The notes under the pieces: generated by a model
Databases searched by the model: none
Told to the model about the DNA's origin: nothing
The model's input: only the letters and a program-made list of their open reading frames with translations
Program-made: the position numbers and the translations under genes
Part shown: one piece after another, positions 28,905-34,354 of the stretch
Position numbering within the stretch: the stretch's first letter is position 1
Layout of the letters: each line of letters opens with the position of its first letter
Assembly (NCBI GenBank): GCA_903858475.1
Contig: CAIOIZ010000043.1
Coordinates: 1 to 34,354 of the forward strand
From: an uncultured Bacteroidota bacterium
GTDB lineage: Bacteria; Bacteroidota; Bacteroidia; Chitinophagales; Chitinophagaceae
Direction: 5' to 3'
DNA length: 34,354 nt

Positions 28905-29852
28905 ATGAAATATTTAAACATTTCCAAAAAACTTGCTGCTTTTGCAATGGCAGTTTTGGTTTTGAGTGCCTGCGATAAGGTTGATTCACCTGATCCAATG
29001 GGTACTGCTGGCCAAACAATTGTAAAATTTACAGAAGGTTATAAACTAATCAATGTAGACTTTGTAACTACACCACAATCTTTGACGCTAGTTGATTTGC
29101 GCAGAGATATTCCTAATTCTACGGAATTAAATAGAGCAATGACAATTATCGTTAAAGAAGATCCAGGAGCTGTAACTGCTTTCGATCCTGCATTGGTTGC
29201 TCCTCCAGCTGGCTTATTAGTATATGATCCATCTGTTCCAAAAATCGGAACTAATTATACTTTCGCAATGAAGCCTGGTCAATTTGCTATGGAATTAAAA
29301 GCAACTTTGCCAAATGCATCTATCATGAACCTGAACAACCGTTATGCTGTTGGTTTCAGTATTGTTTCTGCTGATGCTGATGGTAAAATCTTGGGCTCAC
29401 AAAAAACTGTTATCATCGAAATTGGTGCTAAAAATGCTTGGGATGGTTTGTACAGATGTACTTGGACAAACTATCACCCATCATCTAACCCTTCTTATGG
29501 TCCTTCCAATACTACTGATGTAGAAATGAGAACAACCTCTTCTAATAAAGTTAAAATTTTCTGGCCTTTAGCAGGTGCTTATTGTGCTCCAGCTTGGTTA
29601 GGTGGTGGTTTGAGCTATTTTGGTGCTCAAGAACCTGAATACACTATGACTGGTGCTTCAACTGTTACTGTTCAAAATGCATTTGTAGGGGCAACTACTT
29701 TCTACACAATGAACAGCTCTTATAACAACCGTTATGATGGTGCTGCCAAAACATATTATTTGAAATGGGGTTACTCTTATGCAGTGCCTGGCGTATTTGA
29801 CGCAGCTTGTAGAGAGTGGACTCAAGAATTGAAATATCTTGGACCAAGATAA
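28905..29852 (+). CDS. SusCD-associated lipoprotein, DUF1735-like
   Basis: 315 residues from the ATG at 28905. The frame is open upstream through the terminator, but only this start gives a signal peptide. The lipobox is LSACD with Cys23. Residues about 40-180 (FVTTPQSLTLVDLRRDIPNS, TIIVKEDPGA, YAVGFSIVSADADGKILGS, VIIEIGAKNAWDGLY) resemble the DUF1735 (BT_3987-type) domain of surface lipoproteins found beside SusCD pairs. The C-terminal part is Trp- and Tyr-rich (WTNYHPSSNPSYGPSN, YFGAQEPEYTMTGAS), fitting a beta-sandwich ligand-binding region. It probably sits on the outer surface and helps bind the SusCD substrate. The terminator upstream implies a lower level or its own promoter; TATCTTTA at 28873-28880 is a weak candidate. 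The family call is moderate. Confidence 0.7.
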   Translation: MKYLNISKKLAAFAMAVLVLSACDKVDSPDPMGTAGQTIVKFTEGYKLINVDFVTTPQSLTLVDLRRDIPNSTELNRAMTIIVKEDPGAVTAFDPALVAPPAGLLVYDPSVPKIGTNYTFAMKPGQFAMELKATLPNASIMNLNNRYAVGFSIVSADADGKILGSQKTVIIEIGAKNAWDGLYRCTWTNYHPSSNPSYGPSNTTDVEMRTTSSNKVKIFWPLAGAYCAPAWLGGGLSYFGAQEPEYTMTGASTVTVQNAFVGATTFYTMNSSYNNRYDGAAKTYYLKWGYSYAVPGVFDAACREWTQELKYLGPR

Positions 29853-29873
29853 TTCTTGCTAAATAATTTTTAT

Positions 29874-29901
29874 AAAAAGACCGCTTTATAGCGGTCTTTT
29901 T
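29874..29901. terminator. Strong bidirectional-type terminator
   Basis: A perfect 11-bp stem (AAAAAGACCGC at 29874-29884 with GCGGTCTTTTT at 29891-29901) has a 6-nt loop and flanking A and T runs. It ends the SusCD locus just before the DUF3467 gene. Confidence 0.92.
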
Positions 29902-29920
29902 ATTTGCAACCCGTTTCGGC

Positions 29921-29928
29921 TATCTTTG
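29921..29928 (+). promoter_or_regulatory. Candidate -7 element of the DUF3467 gene
   Basis: TATCTTTG matches the TAnnTTTG consensus fully and lies 18 bases before the ATG. The nearest upstream TTG is only 14 nt away, so the -33 half is doubtful. Confidence 0.5.
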
Positions 29929-29945
29929 CTTAAATAACTAAAATA

Positions 29946-30257
29946 ATGGCAAATACAGACCAACCCAATCAATTGAATATAGAAATTTCGGAAGAAGTTA
30001 GCGAAGGCTCTTATGCCAACCTGGCCATCATTACGCATAGCCATGCCGAATTTGTAATCGACTTTGTAAATGTGATGCCCGGCACTCCTAAAAGCAAGGT
30101 AAAAAGTCGTGTTATTATGACACCCTTTCATGCCAAACGCTTTATGAAGGCCATGATCGATAATGTAAAAAAATTCGAAACAGCTAACGGCACTATACAA
30201 GATATGGAAGCAGTGGAGATACCGTTTAATTTTGGAGGACCTACGGCGCAAGCCTAG
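29946..30257 (+). CDS. DUF3467 protein
   Basis: 103 residues with no signal peptide or membrane segment. The sequence ISEEVSEGSYANLAIITHSHAEFVIDF and then PGTPKSKVKSRVIMTPFHAKRFMKAM matches DUF3467, a short family frequent in Bacteroidota and of unknown function. It has its own candidate promoter and a terminator upstream, so it is transcribed alone. It converges with the four-helix-bundle gene. Confidence 0.88.
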   Translation: MANTDQPNQLNIEISEEVSEGSYANLAIITHSHAEFVIDFVNVMPGTPKSKVKSRVIMTPFHAKRFMKAMIDNVKKFETANGTIQDMEAVEIPFNFGGPTAQA

Positions 30258-30269
30258 CCAAGTACAAAA

Positions 30270-30290
30270 GTTTTTAGTTTTTGGTTTTTA
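30270..30290. repeat. Left array of heptamer repeats
   Basis: Three head-to-tail copies of GTTTTTA on the plus strand (the middle one ends in G), continuing into GTT. It is the inverted counterpart of the CTAAAAA array at 30756 and lies 12 bases past the DUF3467 stop. Confidence 0.85.
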
Positions 30291-30301
30291 GTTGCACATA
30301 A

Positions 30302-30712
30302 TCACTTTGTTTCTGCATCTCTGGCTTTATATTTTTGCCCCCGAATGTCAGTTTTACCAAGGTACTGAATAAGACTATTATTCATTTTCTTGATTTCTTC
30401 TAGTAACAATAAAATTTCTACTGATTTTTCTTTTGTTAGATAGTTCCTATCCATGGCCCTGTATATTTGAGACTTGCACTCAAGAGATGACCCATAAGCA
30501 TAGGTGAGAAATTGAACGAATTCATTTTTACTCATTCTTCCAAATCCTTCAGCTATATTATCCATTATTGAACCCGATGACCTGTTGATTTGGTCTTTTA
30601 ATGCGTAATCCTTTGCAAAATTCCCTTCGCCTATAAGGTAAAATATTTCCGCGTTTAGCAGCCTGGCTTTCTGCCAAATTTTTAAATCCTCAAAATTATA
30701 AATTGTTGCCAT
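30302..30712 (-). CDS. Four-helix-bundle protein (23S rRNA intervening-sequence type)
   Basis: 136 residues. The opening FEDLKIWQKARLL and the core DQINRSSGSIMDNIAEGFGR are diagnostic of the TIGR02436 family. These proteins are encoded in intervening sequences of some 23S rRNA genes and, more often, as free-standing genes. LTYAYGSSLECKSQIYRA and the C-terminal helix LLLLEEIKKMNNSLIQYLG complete the four helices. The family forms pentameric barrels and is related in fold to the Avd accessory protein of diversity-generating retroelements, but no reverse transcriptase or template repeat is present here. The gene lies alone between two inverted arrays of the heptamer CTAAAAA, filling the gap between the DUF3467 and radC stop codons. 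Function is unknown. Confidence 0.9.
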   Translation of the reverse strand: MATIYNFEDLKIWQKARLLNAEIFYLIGEGNFAKDYALKDQINRSSGSIMDNIAEGFGRMSKNEFVQFLTYAYGSSLECKSQIYRAMDRNYLTKEKSVEILLLLEEIKKMNNSLIQYLGKTDIRGQKYKARDAETK

Positions 30713-30755
30713 CGTTTTATTTTCATATTAATTCAATCAATTTCACAAACTGCCC

Positions 30756-30797
30756 CTAAAAACTAAAAACTAAAAACTAAAAACTAAAAACTAAAAA
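30756..30797. repeat. Right array of heptamer repeats
   Basis: Six perfect copies of CTAAAAA in tandem on the plus strand, followed by CT. It lies 43 bases upstream of the four-helix-bundle start and 9 bases past the radC stop. Its orientation is inverted relative to the left array. Confidence 0.95.
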
Positions 30798-30806
30798 CTC
30801 CTCTCT

Positions 30807-31508
30807 TCACATCCCCCCATCATCCGCAAAACTATAATACCCCATTTCGCTTACAATGAGGTGGTCAATTACTTTGATGTCTAATAGGGCAGCAGCATCT
30901 TTTACTTTTTGGGTGATGAGCTTATCTGCCTGGCTGGGCTTGAGGCTGCCTGAAGGATGATTGTGGCAAAGGATAATTGAACTAGCCGATTCTTCTAATG
31001 CTTTTTTTAAAATAATCTTAGTGTCTACAACCGTTGCATCTATGCCCCCTCTACTCATAATTTCATAGTGATTTATTTTGTTGGCCTTGTTTAAAAATAA
31101 AACGGCGAATACTTCATAGGCATAATCTTTTAATTGTGCCCTTAGGTATTCAGCCACATCAGTGCTGGAAAGTACTGTTTGTTTTTCTAAAGAGGAACTG
31201 GCATGCCTTCTTCTACCTAGTTCTAATGCTGCTGCAATACAAATGGCTTTGGCTATTCCAATACCTTTTACTTTTTGCAATTCCTTGATGCTGATCTTGC
31301 CCAATTCATTGAGGTTATTATGGCAAATCTGCAATACATTTTTCCCTAATTCCAGCGCAGAATTATGCTTGTTGCCGGTATTAATTAAAATCGTCAGTAA
31401 TTCAGCATTGCTAAGCGCAGCAGCTCCTTTGGTAATCATTTTTTCGCGTGGACGGTCGTCCATCGCCCAGTTTTTAATAGATGTGGAAGGCTTGTGTAAA
31501 TTTTCCAT
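30807..31508 (-). CDS. radC: RadC (UPF0758) JAMM-domain protein
   Basis: 233 residues. The N-terminal domain begins with the marker DDRPREKMITKGAAALSNAELL (here 17-38), and an HhH-like KVKGIGIAKA follows at about 79-88. The C-terminal JAB/MPN domain carries the metal-binding motif CHNHPSGSLKPSQAD with His182, His184 and Asp195, a conserved JAMM site. RadC was named for DNA repair but its role is unsettled. Length is normal. It is divergent from prs across 115 bp, and its stop lies 9 bases from the heptamer array. Confidence 0.93.
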   Translation of the reverse strand: MENLHKPSTSIKNWAMDDRPREKMITKGAAALSNAELLTILINTGNKHNSALELGKNVLQICHNNLNELGKISIKELQKVKGIGIAKAICIAAALELGRRRHASSSLEKQTVLSSTDVAEYLRAQLKDYAYEVFAVLFLNKANKINHYEIMSRGGIDATVVDTKIILKKALEESASSIILCHNHPSGSLKPSQADKLITQKVKDAAALLDIKVIDHLIVSEMGYYSFADDGGM

Positions 31509-31564
31509 GAACTAAATGTAACTAGCTCAATTAATTAATGATAATTTTGTAAACGAGAATTTTC

Positions 31565-31580
31565 TTCCAATTAGTTGGAA
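31565..31580. other. Short palindrome upstream of prs
   Basis: TTCCAA-TTAG-TTGGAA is a perfect 6-bp inverted repeat with a 4-nt spacer, 43 bases before the prs ATG. It could be an operator or a weak leader hairpin. TAATTTTG at 31542-31549 matches the -7 consensus and would place it in the leader. The evidence is weak. Confidence 0.3.
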
Positions 31581-31623
31581 AATAACTACACTTCTTTATT
31601 CTTTTAAAACAGCAAAATATACC

Positions 31624-32577
31624 ATGGAATCAAATGCAAAGATTTTTTCCGGTACAGGTTCCCAGTACTTGGCGGAAAAAATTGCTAAAAAATTCGGTGA
31701 ACCCTTAGGTAAAGTAAATATCCCAAGATTCAGCGATGGGGAAATTTATGTAGAGTTCCTTGAAAGCATTCGAGGCAAATTTGTCTTTCTTGTACAAAGT
31801 ACCTACGCTCCGTCTGATAATCTCATGGAATTATTGTTGATGATTGATGCCGCAAAAAGAGCCAGTGCTTATAAAGTAATTGCTGTAATACCCTATTATG
31901 GATTGGCCCGTCAGGATCGTAAAGATCGTCCCAGGGTTGCCATTGGCAGTAAATTGGTGGCGAACATGTTGACAGCTGCAGGCGCCGATAGGGTAATCAC
32001 CATGGATTTACATGCTCCACAAATACAAGGATATTTTGATATTCCTGTAGATCACTTGGATTCTTCTGCTGTATTCATTCCTTATATTGAAAAATTAAAA
32101 TTGCCTAATCTTACTTTTGCTGCTCCAGATGTAGGAAGTGCCAATCGTATTCGCGAATATGCAACCTACTTCGAATGCGAAATGGTGATATGCGATAAAC
32201 ATCGTAAGCGCGCCAATGAAATTGCAAGCATGGTAGTAATTGGAGATGTTACAGACAGAGATGTGGTCATTGTCGACGATATCTGCGATACAGGCGGAAC
32301 ATTGGCCAAAAGTGCCTTCATGCTAAAAGAAAAAGGGGCTAGAACAGTAAGGGCATTGTGTACTCATCCTGTTTTGAGCGGAAAGGCGTATGAAAATATT
32401 GACAATAGTGTGCTGGAAGAATTGGTGGTTTGCGATACTATTCCGCTAAGGGGGGAAAGCAGAAAAATCAAGTCGGTAAGCACCGATGAATTATTTGCCA
32501 TTACCATCCGAAATGCTTTTGAAAACAAGAGCATAAATAGCCTATTTATGCGCAGCAGGATGGCCAATAAAAAATAA
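31624..32577 (+). CDS. prs: Ribose-phosphate pyrophosphokinase
   Basis: 317 residues. It makes PRPP from ribose 5-phosphate and ATP for nucleotide, His and Trp synthesis. FSDGEIYVEFLESIRGK, the ATP-binding PYYGLARQDRKDRPRVAI (about 90-107) and DLHAPQIQGYFDIPVDHL with His130 are present. The PRPP-binding loop VIVDDICDTGGTLAKSA (about 215-231) is intact. Family length is 310-320, so the gene is complete. It is cytoplasmic. It has its own terminator and does not form an operon with rplY despite the same direction. Confidence 0.96.
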   Translation: MESNAKIFSGTGSQYLAEKIAKKFGEPLGKVNIPRFSDGEIYVEFLESIRGKFVFLVQSTYAPSDNLMELLLMIDAAKRASAYKVIAVIPYYGLARQDRKDRPRVAIGSKLVANMLTAAGADRVITMDLHAPQIQGYFDIPVDHLDSSAVFIPYIEKLKLPNLTFAAPDVGSANRIREYATYFECEMVICDKHRKRANEIASMVVIGDVTDRDVVIVDDICDTGGTLAKSAFMLKEKGARTVRALCTHPVLSGKAYENIDNSVLEELVVCDTIPLRGESRKIKSVSTDELFAITIRNAFENKSINSLFMRSRMANKK

Positions 32578-32598
32578 TTATTAACAAAAAATAAGAAT

Positions 32599-32643
32599 AA
32601 GTCTTCCAGTAGGGTGTAAATAACCTTTCCGGGAGACTTTTTT
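32599..32643 (+). terminator. Terminator of prs
   Basis: The outer stem AAGTCTTCC (32599-32607) pairs with GGGAGACTT (32631-32639) with one G-T pair. A second inner hairpin is possible. Six T follow at 32638-32643. Confidence 0.75.
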
Positions 32644-32656
32644 CTATGTAAAGGAC

Positions 32657-32685
32657 TTGAAATTACCCAAAAATCACTACCTTTG
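32657..32685 (+). promoter_or_regulatory. Promoter of rplY
   Basis: TTG (32657-32659), 18-nt spacer, TACCTTTG (32678-32685): a full match to the Bacteroidota promoter. The ATG is 23 bases downstream, giving a leader of about 17 nt. Confidence 0.75.
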
Positions 32686-32708
32686 CGCCTCACAAAAAAA
32701 CAATAAAA

Positions 32709-33350
32709 ATGAACACAATTACAATCGAAGGACAACTGAGGACCGAAAGCGGAAAAAAAGCCACCCGCCAACTTCGCTCTCAGGATCAAGTGCCAGGTGT
32801 AATTTATGGTGGTGCTTCGGAGATTAATTTCTCCGCCCCTTCCAGTGCTTTTAAAACACTGGTGTACACATCAGAATTTAACCTTGCCAATGTTACTGTT
32901 GATGGCAAAAGCTATCGTTGCATTTTAAAGGACCTGCAATTTGGTAAAGTATCTGACAAATTAATTCATATTGATTTGTTGGAATTAGTTGATGACAAAA
33001 AAGTAATCGCTACACTTCCTATTAAATTTACTGGCGTACCAGCAGGTGTTAAAGAAGGTGGTAAATTGGTTATCAAAATGAAGACCTTAAAGGTTAAAAC
33101 TTATCCTAAGTACCTGCAAGAATGTATTGAAGTTAATATCAATGCGTTGGAACTAAATGGTAATATCAGGGTAGAAGATGTGAAAGTTGATCAAATTGAA
33201 ATATTGAACAGTCCACGTATTCCAATTGCTTCTGTAACAATGACAAGGCAATTGAAGCAAGACGAAGCCACTGCGCCTAAGGCTGCTGCCGCCGCTGCAC
33301 CAGCTGCTGCTGCTGCTAAGGCTGCTCCTGCTGCCGCTGCAAAAAAATAA
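32709..33350 (+). CDS. rplY: Large ribosomal subunit protein bL25, Ctc type
   Basis: 213 residues. bL25 binds 5S rRNA in the large subunit. The N-terminal L25 domain runs to about residue 90 (MNTITIEGQLRTESGKKATR, VPGVIYGG, DLQFGKVSDKLIHIDLLEL). The long TL5/CTC-type beta domain follows (VIATLPIKFTGVPAGVKEGG, LKVKTYPKYLQECIEVNINA). The tail from about residue 187 is almost only Ala, Pro and Lys and is presumably disordered. Two-domain CTC forms are usual in Bacteroidota. The gene has a strong promoter and its own terminator. Confidence 0.95.
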   Translation: MNTITIEGQLRTESGKKATRQLRSQDQVPGVIYGGASEINFSAPSSAFKTLVYTSEFNLANVTVDGKSYRCILKDLQFGKVSDKLIHIDLLELVDDKKVIATLPIKFTGVPAGVKEGGKLVIKMKTLKVKTYPKYLQECIEVNINALELNGNIRVEDVKVDQIEILNSPRIPIASVTMTRQLKQDEATAPKAAAAAAPAAAAAKAAPAAAAKK

Positions 33351-33368
33351 GATACTAAGAATTGCATT

Positions 33369-33405
33369 CAATGCCCTTCCTGAAAAAGAAGGGCATTGAT
33401 GTTTT
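33369..33405 (+). terminator. Terminator of rplY
   Basis: A perfect 11-bp stem (CAATGCCCTTC at 33369-33379 with GAAGGGCATTG at 33388-33398) has an 8-nt loop. The following T run is short (ATGTTTT), so termination may be partial. Confidence 0.75.
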
Positions 33406-33444
33406 AAATCATTAATGGGCAGGGGCTGAACTATAAAGTTTACC

Positions 33445-33452
33445 TACCTTTG
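33445..33452 (+). promoter_or_regulatory. Candidate -7 element of yidC
   Basis: TACCTTTG matches the consensus fully and lies 19 bases before the ATG. No TTG lies at 18-nt spacing, so the -33 half is not supported. Confidence 0.5.
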
Positions 33453-33471
33453 CCCACCTAAATTATTTACC

Positions 33472-34354
33472 ATGGGAATGGATAGAAATACCGTAATCGG
33501 GTTTGTACTTATTGGCCTTCTTATGTTTGGCATGTTTTTCTTTAATAGCAGAAGTCAACAGGCCTATCAGGCAGCGCAAAAAAGAATTGCTGATTCAATT
33601 GCTAGTACCAAGCCAAAGTTGGATTCGAATCTAGTGGTAAAAGATTCGCTCAAATTAGATTCTATCAGGAATACTCAAAAATTAGTTACTCATTTTGCAG
33701 GGGTTACAGATAGCACAGAAAAATTTACTGAGTGGAATAATGGTGTGATGAAAATAATCTTCACCAATAAAGGAGGGCAACCTAAAAAAATAGAATTAAG
33801 TCAGTATAAAACATTTGATGGCAAACCCGTTATATTGGCGGCAAGCAATTTCAATAAAATCAGCTATGCCATTAATGCCAATGGCAGAGCATTGCAAACT
33901 GCCGATTTGTATTTCCCTTCGGTAAAAACAATTAGCAATGCCGATTCTAGTACAACCATTTCATTTGTATTGCCCGATTCTTCTGGCAATGAAATGATTT
34001 CACATCAATATACTATCCGCCCAAAAGAATACATGATTGATTTTGCGGTCAACTTAGCCGGTGCGGATAAATTAGTTACACAAAATACCCTTCATTTACT
34101 TTGGCAAGCAGAAGCTACACAAGTAGAAAAGGTAAAGACGTATGAAATCCAACAATCTGAAATTGCCTATGTTAAGAATGGCGATTTTGATTTCAATTCA
34201 ATGGCTTCATCTGATGATAAAAAATTTGAAAAGCCCCTGGATTGGTTGAGTGTAAAACAACAGTTTTTTATCAGTGCATTATTAGCGAAAAATAAATTTG
34301 CCAGCGCAGATATAGCCTGGGAAACACCTAATGACTCAACAAATACACTTACCA
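33472..34354 (+). CDS. yidC: Membrane protein insertase YidC, 5' part only
   Basis: About 294 residues are visible before the window ends. The N-terminus MGMDRNTVIGFVLIGLLMFG is the first transmembrane segment of Gram-negative YidC. A long periplasmic domain follows (KIIFTNKGGQPKKIELSQYK, IRPKEYMIDFAVNL, EIAYVKNGDFDF), including the marker KPLDWLSVKQQFFISALLA near residues 254-272. The conserved insertase core lies beyond the edge. YidC inserts and folds inner-membrane proteins with or without SecYEG. An ATG two codons later (33478) is an equally possible start. Confidence 0.93.
   Translation, partial: MGMDRNTVIGFVLIGLLMFGMFFFNSRSQQAYQAAQKRIADSIASTKPKLDSNLVVKDSLKLDSIRNTQKLVTHFAGVTDSTEKFTEWNNGVMKIIFTNKGGQPKKIELSQYKTFDGKPVILAASNFNKISYAINANGRALQTADLYFPSVKTISNADSSTTISFVLPDSSGNEMISHQYTIRPKEYMIDFAVNLAGADKLVTQNTLHLLWQAEATQVEKVKTYEIQQSEIAYVKNGDFDFNSMASSDDKKFEKPLDWLSVKQQFFISALLAKNKFASADIAWETPNDSTNTLT

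Noticed and set aside
30756-30797. CRISPR or telomere-like array
   Set aside because: Units are 7 bp with no spacers, and the locus is internal to the chromosome.
30270-30799. Diversity-generating retroelement, suggested by the Avd-like four-helix bundle
   Set aside because: No reverse transcriptase, template repeat or variable repeat is present nearby.

Overview
The window comes from a member of the Bacteroidota. The evidence is a SusC/SusD-type outer-membrane pair, two large exported proteins with the type B (CHU_C, gliding-motility type) C-terminal domain, a PorP/SprF protein, a PorE-like protein, and promoters of the Bacteroidota form (TTG, 18 nt, TAnnTTTG). The AT-rich composition and gene content fit the Chitinophagaceae, but that finer placement is inference. 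I see no phage, plasmid or insertion-sequence transposase.

Layout. Positions 1-566 hold the 5' part of a FISUMP-domain exported protein (minus strand). Positions 771-2969 hold katG, with its own terminator, divergent from a COG3315-type methyltransferase at 3190-4041. A long run of minus-strand genes fills 4079-20805. In transcription order these are folD-queE (overlapping by one base), a PorE-like TPR/beta-propeller/OmpA protein, dprA, guaB, a DUF4105/Lnb-like membrane protein, an alpha/beta hydrolase, an 875-aa PKD/Ig-type surface protein, a 1524-aa repeat adhesin with 13 modules of about 73 residues, and a PorP/SprF protein. On the plus strand follow a PorV/PorQ-like barrel protein and a 702-aa exported helix-hairpin-helix protein (20948-23929). 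Next comes a SusC-SusD-lipoprotein locus (24072-29852) ending in a strong terminator. A small DUF3467 gene follows. Then comes a compact unit of about 530 bp in which a four-helix-bundle (23S rRNA intervening-sequence type) gene lies between inverted arrays of the heptamer CTAAAAA. After that are radC (minus) and prs, rplY/ctc and the 5' part of yidC (plus).

How the genes work together. The dominant theme is type IX secretion and the outer surface. The repeat adhesin and its adjacent PorP/SprF protein look like an sprB/sprF-type cassette, and a second type B substrate and a PorE-like component lie in the same gene run. Housekeeping genes (guaB, dprA, folD, queE, prs, rplY, yidC) are interspersed. 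The most unusual structures are the three-module higher-order repeat in the adhesin, the heptamer-bounded four-helix-bundle unit, and the exported HhH/barrel gene pair. No clearly new defence or mobile system is visible.
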